From Spirochaetota bacterium (lineage in GTDB: Bacteria > Spirochaetota > Spirochaetia > Treponematales > Treponemataceae), in contig JAEWSQ010000003.1 of NCBI GenBank assembly GCA_023398165.1, positions 85,960 through 149,959 of the forward strand: a stretch of 64,000 bases of DNA, written 5' to 3'. The notes under the pieces are model-generated. The model had not been told where the DNA came from and made no database searches. It saw nothing but the letters and a program-made list of their open reading frames with translations. Each line of letters opens with the position of its first letter. The stretch's first letter is position 1. Position numbers and translations under genes: made by a program. Shown one piece after another: positions 57,095-64,000 of this stretch.

Positions 57095-58104
57095 TGTCCT
57101 GTTCTGCATATCTATTTACCGGACCTGAATTCGGCGAACGAAATGATGCGGTCGAAGAATTAAAGAAAAAAGCAGAAAAAAAATACGGTACAACAGATTT
57201 TTATTCCTATTATCTGTCTGAAACAAAACTTTCAGATATTCTTTCTGTCCTTCAAAATGGTTCATTGTTTGCCTCCGCGCGCTTTGCCGTTGTAAAAAAT
57301 GCCGAGCTCATAAAAAAGAAAGAAGAAATTGAAATGATATCTCAATGGATTTCATCCTCCAAAAACGATGACAGCACCGTTATTGTTTTTATTTCAGAGG
57401 AGAATTCTGCAGATAAGAAATTTGAAAACCTGTTCCCCAGGGAGAATAAAAAAATATTCTGGGAAATGTTCGATGACAGAAAAGAATTCTGGCTTAAAAA
57501 TTACTTCCAAAAACAGAATTTCGGCATTGAACAGGATGCAGTGGAGCTTATTCTCGATTTAATCGAAAACAATACCGAAGCACTTAGAACTGAGTGCTCG
57601 CGGTTTGAATTATGTTTTGAAAAAGGCCGTACAATAACCCATGCGGATGTTGAAAATGTTCTTGCCCACAACCGCGAGGAATCGGCATTCACCCTTTTTG
57701 ATGCACTATCCAATATACGGCAGGATAAGAACCAGAGACTCGAAACAGCTCTCTCTATAGTACAGAAAATACTTCTTTCAAAAGGATCTTCCGGGGTTCA
57801 GATAATCGCGGGCTTAACATACTGTTTCAGAAGACTGAAACTCTGGCATGAAATTCATAAGCAGGGACGTCCTTCCGAATTTGATTTAAAAATAAAAGGT
57901 TTTTCGAGTAAAAAAGCACAAGCCCAGTATACTTCAGCTGCGGGATTATGGAATGAGAGACAAACTGTGAGCATGCTGTCTCTACTGTCAGAAACCGATA
58001 TGAACATCCGTTCGGCTGGAAGCTCTCTGGAAGATACTCTTTTAGGTACTATGCTCTATTCTGCCGTCTTCAAAGAAGGCGCAGTAATCAGCCAATATCA
58101 ATAG
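57094..58104 (+). CDS. holA: DNA polymerase III delta subunit
   Basis: Clamp-loader subunit that opens the sliding clamp. The 336 residues match HolA: N-terminal YLFTGPEFGERNDAVEELKKKA, central KKIFWEMFDDRKEFWLKNYFQK, and the C-terminal helical collar ending SLLSETDMNIRSAGSSLEDTLLGTML. No Walker A, as expected. Start overlaps the lexA stop. Its 3' end overlaps the convergent small gene by 17 bases. Confidence 0.92.
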   Translation: MSCSAYLFTGPEFGERNDAVEELKKKAEKKYGTTDFYSYYLSETKLSDILSVLQNGSLFASARFAVVKNAELIKKKEEIEMISQWISSSKNDDSTVIVFISEENSADKKFENLFPRENKKIFWEMFDDRKEFWLKNYFQKQNFGIEQDAVELILDLIENNTEALRTECSRFELCFEKGRTITHADVENVLAHNREESAFTLFDALSNIRQDKNQRLETALSIVQKILLSKGSSGVQIIAGLTYCFRRLKLWHEIHKQGRPSEFDLKIKGFSSKKAQAQYTSAAGLWNERQTVSMLSLLSETDMNIRSAGSSLEDTLLGTMLYSAVFKEGAVISQYQ

Positions 58105-58315
58105 TCTCAAGAAGTTTTTTGAGTCCAACAAGTTCTTCTTTGGTTAATGTTACGCCCTTTCCCATTTTCTGATGATCCGGAGCCCAGCTTCGAATATCGT
58201 ACTTCGGTTCTCTGCCGCCCCATGAAACAAGGTTTAATTCCAATGTCCAAGCACCCTTTGATTTTGTAACTTCTCCAAGGTGTTTGGTAATTTCAAAGGA
58301 AAAATCATCTGCCAT
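58088..58315 (-). CDS. YdbC/PC4-like single-stranded-nucleic-acid-binding protein
   Basis: A 75-residue protein. The start is ATG 58315 after AGGAGGCTC; upstream codons are not needed. FSFEITKHLGEVTKSKGAWTLELNLVSWGGREPKYDIRSWAPDHQKMGKGVTLTKEEL matches the bacterial YdbC/transcription coactivator PC4 domain, a small dimeric beta sheet with a helix. Such proteins bind ssDNA or RNA and may modulate transcription. It is a single gene converging with holA. Confidence 0.88.
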   Translation of the reverse strand: MADDFSFEITKHLGEVTKSKGAWTLELNLVSWGGREPKYDIRSWAPDHQKMGKGVTLTKEELVGLKKLLETIDIG

Positions 58316-58491
58316 GATGAGCCTCCTGTACATAGCTTTATATAAATATACCGGGAAAATCTGTTTTTCTCCGGTATATGCAGTATAACATAGTTATCTT
58401 ATATTTACACTTTTAAAAAAAATGTTGTAATAGACATTAAAGTAGTGTATCCTATAGATGATCAAAATGTTATTAAAAAGAGGAGGTGGCC

Positions 58492-59451
58492 ATGAATAAA
58501 AAGAATAAAGCCGTAACGGTATTTTTTTGTATTATAGCCGCACTTATCGTATTCAGCTGCAAATCGGCGCCGAAGGAAGAACCAGTAGAAGAAAAAGCTC
58601 CTGCGGAAGCGCCAGCGGTAGAAAAACCGCAAGAAAAGCCCGCTGAACCGGTGGTTTCCAAACCTGTTGAAGAACCGGTCAAAGAAGATAAAACATCACA
58701 GATTATTGATCTTGGGGACTCTATAGAAAAAGCCCGCCAAAGAGCAATAGAAAGCGGAGCTCAATCGTATGTGCCCGAAGTACTATCGGATCTGGATGTT
58801 CAGTATGAAAATGCAAAAAAAATGTTTGAAACCTCTGCCGATCAGGATGCTGTACTTGCCGAAGGGCAAAAACTTCTGGATTACTATGAGGCTCTTGATA
58901 AAGCCTGCCAGGCAATAACTCTTCAGTCGCGAATTGAAGGCTTTTCATTCCAGTCCTACGATATAAACAACTATAATTTAGGAATTGAAAGTCTTGCTAA
59001 AGCACAGAATCTCTATGTACAAGGAAGCGGAAGCGGGCTGGTAAAAGAACAGTCCGTGCAGTCATATACGGCATTTAAAGCGGTAATCGACGCTGCATTT
59101 ATGTCGCTTTCTCAAGGAAAACGAGCAGATGCTCTTGCTGTACGCGCCGATGCTGATGCAATAAAGGCAGGTGCTGCAGATAAATCAGGTTATAACAGCG
59201 CCATGCTGAAATTTACTTCAGCAGAAACAAAGATGGCAGATAAAGATTATGAGGGTGCTTATAATCTCTATGTAGATTCTCATAATGCTCTTTTAGAGAT
59301 TTACGAAAGAGTACTCCAGAAGCGCAAGATCGCAGAAGAGGCTATAGCAAAAGCGAAGAGTAAGACAGAAGCGGTTGACCGTTATGCCCTCGAAGCTGAT
59401 GCAATAGCTCCTTTACAGGAAGAAAACGAAAGCACGGAGGCAGCACAATGA
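58492..59451 (+). CDS. Lipoprotein with Glu/Pro-rich linker and helical repeats
   Basis: A 319-residue envelope lipoprotein. ALIVFSC is the lipobox, followed by a Pro/Glu/Ala linker (to about residue 70) and a mostly helical domain with repeated QSYTAFKAVIDAAFM- and KFTSAETKMADKDYEGAYNLY-type units, resembling tetratricopeptide-like or four-helix modules. AGGAGGT is 4 bases before the ATG. It overlaps the LysM gene by four bases, so the two should form one envelope complex. Function unknown. Confidence 0.8.
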   Translation: MNKKNKAVTVFFCIIAALIVFSCKSAPKEEPVEEKAPAEAPAVEKPQEKPAEPVVSKPVEEPVKEDKTSQIIDLGDSIEKARQRAIESGAQSYVPEVLSDLDVQYENAKKMFETSADQDAVLAEGQKLLDYYEALDKACQAITLQSRIEGFSFQSYDINNYNLGIESLAKAQNLYVQGSGSGLVKEQSVQSYTAFKAVIDAAFMSLSQGKRADALAVRADADAIKAGAADKSGYNSAMLKFTSAETKMADKDYEGAYNLYVDSHNALLEIYERVLQKRKIAEEAIAKAKSKTEAVDRYALEADAIAPLQEENESTEAAQ

Positions 59452-60146
59452 AAAAACTAACTGCTTTATCTATCTGTTTATGTGTTCTGGTTTCTTTTAT
59501 ATCAGCTGGAAGCTATGTAAACAATGAGTATAATCAGCAGGCGAAGCGGTACACCGCATTGGCCGAGCAGGCATTTGATGACGGTGAATACGATCTTGCT
59601 GTTGAATACACGGTAAAAGCGGAAGAATACGCTGACCTTTCCCAGGCTTACATTGCCATGATGATTAACAAAGCAGAAGCCGAGAAGCAGATTAAAATTG
59701 CAAAGAATGAAAAGCTTCAGGCCGAAAAAATAAAAGGTCCCGATAATTATCCTATGGCATATTCTGCCGGCAATACAGCGCTTGCGAATGCGGAAGATGC
59801 TTTCAAACGCGAAGATTACATAAGTTCATCCGCGTACGCTATAGAAGCTATTCAGAATTTTACCGGAATAAAGGAAGTTACCCCGCTTCCGAAATATTAC
59901 GTAGTCAGACCCTGGGCTGAAACGAAAGACTGCTACTGGAATATTTCAGGACGTGCGTACGTATATAACAATCCTCTCTTGTGGGAGAATTTGTATCAGG
60001 CAAACAAGGCTGCCATGAAAGATCCTTCTGATCCTGATATTATTTACCCCGGCATGAAAATTGAAATCCCCAGCATTACGGGTGAATTCCGTGACGGGGC
60101 TTACAATCCTTCGACAAAATATGAGGCGTTTACTCCGGGAAAATAA
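59448..60146 (+). CDS. Exported helical protein with C-terminal LysM domain
   Basis: A 232-residue protein with a signal peptide (LTALSICLCVLVSFISAGS), a tetratricopeptide-like helical part (QQAKRYTALAEQAFDDGEYDLAVEYTVKAEEYADL) and a C-terminal LysM domain from about 162 (YYVVRPWAETKDCYWNISGRAYVYNNPLLWENLYQANK, ending IIYPGMKIEIP). LysM binds N-acetylglucosamine of peptidoglycan, so the pair of proteins probably links the lipoprotein to the wall. Coupled by ATGA to the lipoprotein gene. Confidence 0.85.
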   Translation: MKKLTALSICLCVLVSFISAGSYVNNEYNQQAKRYTALAEQAFDDGEYDLAVEYTVKAEEYADLSQAYIAMMINKAEAEKQIKIAKNEKLQAEKIKGPDNYPMAYSAGNTALANAEDAFKREDYISSSAYAIEAIQNFTGIKEVTPLPKYYVVRPWAETKDCYWNISGRAYVYNNPLLWENLYQANKAAMKDPSDPDIIYPGMKIEIPSITGEFRDGAYNPSTKYEAFTPGK

Positions 60147-60147
60147 G

Positions 60148-60732
60148 TCATACTACAATTTTTCTTTTGAATAAATCGAGCGCCGCGCACATGAGCGCAT
60201 GAATATACGGTTCCTTTCCCATGGAACCGTATATTTTTTCTACCGGTTCTATGAGACATTCAAGGTATTCATCATCATCAAGATTTACTTTCCGGGTATT
60301 TTCAAGATCGAGAGCAGCAAAAAAATGCACTTGATTTGACATTATTGCAGGATTGGGTGAAATGCTTGCTAAATGAATAAGGGAACGGGCTTTAAATCCT
60401 GTTTCTTCAAGCAGCTCTCTTTCAGCCCCTTCCTCCGGGGTTTCCCCGTTATTTATTACGCCCCCCGGGAATTCGATGCTTAATTGAGAGGCGCCGTGTC
60501 TCCATTGTTTTACCATGAGAAAAAAGTCGGCATTATCTTTGCGGTACAACGGTACTGTGATTACCCAGTCCGGGGCGTCTATCACTATAAATGGTGAACT
60601 CTTGCCTTCAGGCGAAGTGTGTTCCACTTCAGTAATATCAGCTATGCGTGTCCTGCATAACAGTGTTTTTTTTCCCTTTTTCCAGATAAGATTTGAAAGT
60701 TTTTTCATATAGAAGCTTTTTCCTTTTGACAT
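60148..60732 (-). CDS. NUDIX hydrolase
   Basis: Cleaves a nucleoside diphosphate linked to another group. The Nudix box spans 23 residues beginning GGVINNGETPEEGAEREL and continuing to EETG, complete with the catalytic glutamates. 194 residues from ATG 60732; an alternative start is 60708. EHTSPEGKSSPFIVIDAP before and ISPNPAIMSNQVHFFAALDLENT after resemble ADP-ribose or sugar-nucleotide pyrophosphatases. Single gene. Confidence 0.88.
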   Translation of the reverse strand: MSKGKSFYMKKLSNLIWKKGKKTLLCRTRIADITEVEHTSPEGKSSPFIVIDAPDWVITVPLYRKDNADFFLMVKQWRHGASQLSIEFPGGVINNGETPEEGAERELLEETGFKARSLIHLASISPNPAIMSNQVHFFAALDLENTRKVNLDDDEYLECLIEPVEKIYGSMGKEPYIHALMCAALDLFKRKIVV

Positions 60733-60847
60733 AATCACCGAATCGCTTTATTCTATGTATAACATAAATAGAAACAATAGTTAACATCATCTGATAGTAA
60801 TGGGTTTATAACATTTGCGCATGGGTGTACTAGATAAGGAGGATGAT

Positions 60848-61669
60848 ATGGCAATCATAACAATTTCGCGACAGGTAGCCGCATTAGGCGATGAAATAGC
60901 AGCAGCAGCTGCGCAAATACTCGGGTATAAGTTTTTCGACAGACAGTCAATTGAGAAAAAAATTGTACAGCTGGGGTTCCCGTCAGAGAAGCTGAAAAAA
61001 TATGATGAACGAAAACCGGGTTTTTTTGCTTCATTGGCAAAAGACCGGGATGAATATTTGGATTATCTTCAGACAGCAGTCCTTGAAGCGGCATCTGCCG
61101 GAAACTGCATATTAATAGGCCGCGGTGCTTTTGTAATTCTTGAAGGTGTTCCGAATTTGTTTTCTGTCCGTTTTGTAGCAAATGACAGTATCCGAATTGC
61201 ACGGCTGATGAAGGAATTCAACTGGGATGAGAGGAGGGCTCTGCAGAGAATTGAAGAGAGCGATGCAAACCGTTCGGGTTTTCATAAGAGTTTTTTTAAT
61301 GTGACAGCTGAAGATCCTGCACATTTTCATATGGTTTTAAATACAGGCCTGTTTGATGTTGAGCGTTCAGCCTATGTAATTTCTGAGATGACTCAGAGGC
61401 TTATTACTATTGAGCAGGAAGAACAAGGGCAAAAAAAACTGGCAGACTTATTAGCGGCACAAAAGCTTGTGAATAAACTTGTCTTTGAATATAAACTTCA
61501 TATTAATTTTTTAAGAGCCGTAATTGAGGATGAAAGGCTTATTCTTCAGGGTGTTGCAGATTCAGCAGCGCTTGCAGAAAAAGCTGTACAGATAGCATCA
61601 CAGTTTATGCCTGATAAAAAGGTTGAATCCTGCATAAGCGTGGTACAGGATTTTAAGGCCTATCCGTAA
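60848..61669 (+). CDS. Cytidylate-kinase-like protein with C-terminal BON-like domain
   Basis: A 273-residue protein. The start is ATG 60848 after AAGGAGG. Residues 1-200 follow the cytidylate-kinase-like family (PF13189), with AAALGYK-type opening, RFVANDSIRIARLMKEFNWDERRALQRIEESDANRSGF and FHMVLNTGLFDVERSA. The nucleotide-binding loop is degenerate: SRQVAALGDEIA in place of SRqyGSGGreIG. Residues about 205-273 (EYKLHINFLRAVIEDERLILQGVADSAALAEKAVQIASQFMPDKKVESCISVV) match a BON domain, usually a phospholipid- or envelope-binding module. The fusion is unusual. First of three same-strand genes. Confidence 0.78.
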   Translation: MAIITISRQVAALGDEIAAAAAQILGYKFFDRQSIEKKIVQLGFPSEKLKKYDERKPGFFASLAKDRDEYLDYLQTAVLEAASAGNCILIGRGAFVILEGVPNLFSVRFVANDSIRIARLMKEFNWDERRALQRIEESDANRSGFHKSFFNVTAEDPAHFHMVLNTGLFDVERSAYVISEMTQRLITIEQEEQGQKKLADLLAAQKLVNKLVFEYKLHINFLRAVIEDERLILQGVADSAALAEKAVQIASQFMPDKKVESCISVVQDFKAYP

Positions 61670-61674
61670 TTCCT

Positions 61675-62496
61675 ATGGAATCTCTAAGTGTAGTTCTTCT
61701 TGTTCTTTGTTCCATTTTTACCGGTGCAGCTCTTTCTTCTCTGCTTGATTTTTATCTCTCCAAAAAAAAAGGGAGTGCAAAACGTTCAGCTGTACGGCTT
61801 TCCCTTTTTTTTCTGTTTACATCGTGCGTTATAGTATGCATATCATGCCTGCTTATTTTTACCACGATTTTAGCTGATATCATTTCGTTCGGCCCGGCAG
61901 ATTATATGTATTATGCTGTTTTTATTGCTGCCGGTTTTTTTTCGTCGTTGTGGTATAAAACATTCCTGCCGCTGTGTGCCTCAGTATACATCATCGTATT
62001 CTTATCCTTTATGTATTATTTGGATGCTTCTTTTCTTTCCTATGAGGCTCCTGTTACCATTACATTTGAAGAAAACAGCGTACATGAAGGAGAGCGCCTT
62101 CTTCCTCTTATTAGTTCGGAAAACGGTACACAGCAGAATTTTCAAAAAAGCGGTTATCTTGCGGTTCAGGAATATGAAATACCGGTAAAAATAATTCTTC
62201 CTGTTCAAAGACACTATTACAGGCTTATATTTTTTTCTCAGGACAGAATACTTCAAGATGATTTTGCGCAGGATTTTTTTTCACCGGCTGATGTCCCGGG
62301 TAAAAGTGTTTTCTTCTACGGAGTAGCCCGTGTGTTAGAATCTATATACACGCTGCTTTCGGAACCGGTTCAAGGTAATAACCCGGTATTTTATTTTATA
62401 GAAGTTACCTCTTCCGGGTTTTATCCTTATGTTTATACTCTGCAGCCCGTTAAAAAAGGTGAAGGATTCAGCTATATTTTTGATAAACTGCTCTAA
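61675..62496 (+). CDS. Hypothetical membrane protein
   Basis: A 273-residue protein with three or four hydrophobic helices in the first half (VVLLVLCSIFTGAALSSLLDF; FLFTSCVIVCISCLLIFTTIL; YYAVFIAAGFFSSLW) and a soluble C-terminal domain with YLAVQEYEIPVKIILPVQRHYYRLIFFSQD. I do not recognise it. It starts five bases after the kinase-like gene, so they are likely one transcript. Confidence 0.65.
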   Translation: MESLSVVLLVLCSIFTGAALSSLLDFYLSKKKGSAKRSAVRLSLFFLFTSCVIVCISCLLIFTTILADIISFGPADYMYYAVFIAAGFFSSLWYKTFLPLCASVYIIVFLSFMYYLDASFLSYEAPVTITFEENSVHEGERLLPLISSENGTQQNFQKSGYLAVQEYEIPVKIILPVQRHYYRLIFFSQDRILQDDFAQDFFSPADVPGKSVFFYGVARVLESIYTLLSEPVQGNNPVFYFIEVTSSGFYPYVYTLQPVKKGEGFSYIFDKLL

Positions 62497-62542
62497 ACCG
62501 ATCCGGCTTGACAGAATTGTCTTTTACTGGGATACTTTAAAA

Positions 62543-63130
62543 ATGAAATTAGCAGATTTTTTTACTCTTCTTCGAATAATCATTTCCCCTGTATTTATTT
62601 TTCTTTATTTTTTACCAGGTTTTTCAAATTTTTCTCCCCAGGTATCTGTATATATTATTCTTCCGCTTCTTTTATTTGCAGAATTTACTGATTTTCTTGA
62701 CGGTTTTTTTGCAAGGAAGAACAAGGAGGTAACAGATTTTGGAAAACTGTTTGACCCTTTTGCAGATGTTATACTGCATCTCTCTGCATTTTTCTGTTAT
62801 GCAATAAGCGGGTATGTTTCGTTTATTATACTCCTGCTTATTATTTATAGAGAATTTGGAATGCTTTTTATAAGGATGATAGCGGCGAAACAGGGAACAG
62901 CAATTGGCGCACGAAAAGGCGGGAAAGCTAAAACTGTTCTTTATGTGATTGCCGGGTTTTATTCTCTGCTGCTTGAGTCCTCTGTGCGTTTAGGGTACAG
63001 CTTTGCTTCAGATTATCCTATAGTAAATGTGATTGGAATCGGTCTTTATATTGCTGCAGTTTTAGCATCGTATGCATCGTTTATTGACTATGTGGTACAT
63101 TTTGTGCCGGCTTTAATTAAGAAGAAATAA
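62543..63130 (+). CDS. CDP-alcohol phosphatidyltransferase (PgsA-like)
   Basis: Membrane enzyme that swaps CMP from CDP-diacylglycerol for an alcohol in phospholipid synthesis. 195 residues. The family motif D-G-x2-A-R-x8-G-x3-D-x3-D is present as DGFFARKNKEVTDFGKLFDP, then FAD. The start is ATG 62543 (MKLADFFTLLRIIISPVFIFLYFLPG); the frame runs further up through the preceding gene. The substrate alcohol (glycerol-3-phosphate or inositol type) is not fixed. Last gene before a terminator. Confidence 0.88.
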   Translation: MKLADFFTLLRIIISPVFIFLYFLPGFSNFSPQVSVYIILPLLLFAEFTDFLDGFFARKNKEVTDFGKLFDPFADVILHLSAFFCYAISGYVSFIILLLIIYREFGMLFIRMIAAKQGTAIGARKGGKAKTVLYVIAGFYSLLLESSVRLGYSFASDYPIVNVIGIGLYIAAVLASYASFIDYVVHFVPALIKKK

Positions 63131-63153
63131 ATATCAGTGTTATACAATTATAG

Positions 63154-63208
63154 AAAAGCTGATACAAGAAATCTGGTAATACCCGGCCTTCATGTATCAG
63201 CTTTTTTT
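63154..63208 (+). terminator. Rho-independent terminator
   Basis: AAAAGCTGATACA (63154-63166) pairs with TGTATCAGCTTTT (63193-63205) and runs into seven T. Ends the three-gene unit. Confidence 0.85.
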
Positions 63209-63213
63209 GTTTA

Positions 63214-63795
63214 TTATGTATGAACCCAAAGCCCGTGGTTTGAGCATCCAAAATACAATTTTCCGTAATGAAGCCGGGGTATGCGTATTTCTCCGCCCTG
63301 TTCAGGGTACAGTCTTACGAGCATAATACGGTCATATGATACACTTGCTATGAAGCTGATATAGTGATCTTTCTGCATCACATGATCAAAGGTGATATAT
63401 AAATCATCTTCGCTGTCCTGGATGAGTATTTTGTGTGTTTCATCCTCTTTTTGTGCGGTCAAAGCCTGAAGCTTTCTTCCGCAGCATGAAACTTCAGGAT
63501 CTCCCGTGGCTGTAATAATATTCCCGCACCCAGGGCAGGAGTAAAATTTTATTTTTCTCATATTTCCTCCGTCATTTTCATTGATTTCAAGCTCACCTTC
63601 CAATATTTTCTCTACAGTAATCTGATATACGTCTGCTATATTTTTTAACAGAGTAATGTCGGGAAGGCCCATACCTCTCTCCCATTTAGAAACAGCCTTA
63701 TCGCTGACATTGACTCTGTCTGCCAGCTGTTTTTGAGTAAGATGCTTCTCTTTCCGTAATTTCAAAAGCAGCTTTCCAATTTTTATGCAGTCCAT
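63214..63795 (-). CDS. XRE helix-turn-helix regulator fused to desulfoferrodoxin-type superoxide reductase
   Basis: A 193-residue fusion. Residues 5-62 are an XRE helix-turn-helix (LTQKQLADRVNVSDKAVSKWERG). From 84 the chain follows desulfoferrodoxin: iron centre I ligands C87, C90, C104 and C105, then centre II candidates H121, H138, H144, C184 and H187 (CSNHGLW). Spacings H138-H144 (6), H144-C184 (40) and C184-H187 (3) match class I superoxide reductase closely. The start is ATG 63795 with AGGAGA upstream. A regulator that carries or senses superoxide is likely. Such fusions exist in some anaerobes; target genes are unknown. Confidence 0.85.
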   Translation of the reverse strand: MDCIKIGKLLLKLRKEKHLTQKQLADRVNVSDKAVSKWERGMGLPDITLLKNIADVYQITVEKILEGELEINENDGGNMRKIKFYSCPGCGNIITATGDPEVSCCGRKLQALTAQKEDETHKILIQDSEDDLYITFDHVMQKDHYISFIASVSYDRIMLVRLYPEQGGEIRIPRLHYGKLYFGCSNHGLWVHT

Positions 63796-64000
63796 AGTGT
63801 GAATCTCCTGGGGCACAGGGTATTACATGACTGATAATTTATCAATGAACGGATCGTAGAGTTTAAAATGTTTAAAAAGTAAAATAAATTGTAGAAAGCG
63901 CTTGACTAAAATAAGCGGTATGTGATACATTCATCAACGTCGCCGGTGAAGCACGGGAGTGCAGATATCGCAAACAGCGACAGAGTTTGACAGATAATAC
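63796..64000 (+). promoter_or_regulatory. Right-end intergenic region, candidate promoter
   Basis: No gene is visible in the last 205 bases. TTGACT (63902-63907) precedes a weak -10 (GATACAT, 63924-63930), and TTGACA at 63987-63992 could open a second promoter cut by the window end. The target lies outside. Confidence 0.35.

Noticed and set aside
1..64000. CRISPR arrays, prophage or IS elements
   Set aside because: No regularly spaced repeats, integrase, terminase or transposase were seen.

Overview
The window looks like a chromosomal segment of a spirochaete, most likely Treponemataceae. This is inferred from gene content and protein character: a bacterial XPB-type helicase with its Helicase_C_3 partner, an HprK/HPr module beside lexA and holA, sigma-54, lipoproteins with loose spirochaete-type lipoboxes, a LysM envelope protein, and moderate GC. 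No rRNA is present to settle it. Almost everything is chromosomal; there is no phage, CRISPR array or recognisable transposase.

Layout. 0-2.9 kb: three-gene ABC importer of the TrpXYZ/BPD_transp_2 type. 2.9-6.1 kb: periplasmic sensor-GGDEF-hemerythrin protein and a lipoprotein esterase. 6.2-7.7 kb: redox operon made of a 48-aa CXXC peptide (CD1871A type), a polyferredoxin membrane protein and a TlpA thioredoxin. 7.8-22.4 kb: two orphan PTS IIC proteins, GH10 xylanase, XPB helicase pair, SDF symporter, Tex, a 57-aa ferredoxin, GH43 glycosidase and a small lipoprotein. 22.5-29.4 kb: complete trp operon E-GD-CF-B-A with two fusions, behind a consensus promoter studded with inverted repeats. 29.4-36.4 kb: TetR regulator, RNA methyltransferase, an MBL/cNMP-binding fusion and pyrF-K-D. 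36.4-41 kb: accessory stretch with palindromes and repeats, a flavodoxin/quinone-reductase operon, two unrecognised genes and an aldo-keto reductase. 41-50.9 kb: ComM/YifB, a membrane AraC regulator, a TRAP transporter (dctPQM), cupin, EamA exporter and xylose isomerase. 50.9-51.9 kb: a palindrome-rich repeat region and tRNA-Leu(CAA). 51.9-64 kb: DUF1015, rpoN, hpf, hprK, ptsH, lexA, holA, a PC4-like protein, a lipoprotein/LysM pair, NUDIX, a kinase-BON protein, a membrane protein, a CDP-alcohol phosphatidyltransferase and an HTH-superoxide-reductase fusion.

How it fits together. GH10 xylanase, GH43 and XylA form a scattered xylan-to-xylulose route. HprK/HPr with orphan IIC proteins suggests a largely regulatory or split PTS. 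Several proteins handle oxygen and redox stress: hemerythrin-GGDEF, CXXC/polyferredoxin/TlpA, flavodoxins and the HTH-superoxide reductase, as expected for an anaerobe meeting oxygen.

Two things stand out. (1) Many genes without a Shine-Dalgarno have a promoter whose -10 lies 6-9 bp before the start codon; six of these also have a -35 at exactly 17 bp spacing, suggesting widespread leaderless mRNAs. (2) A 350-bp inverted-repeat element and dense palindromes sit beside tRNA-Leu, with a related copy 15 kb away and a duplicated tRNA 3' end. Small genes at 6209-6355 and 20248-20421 are easy to miss.
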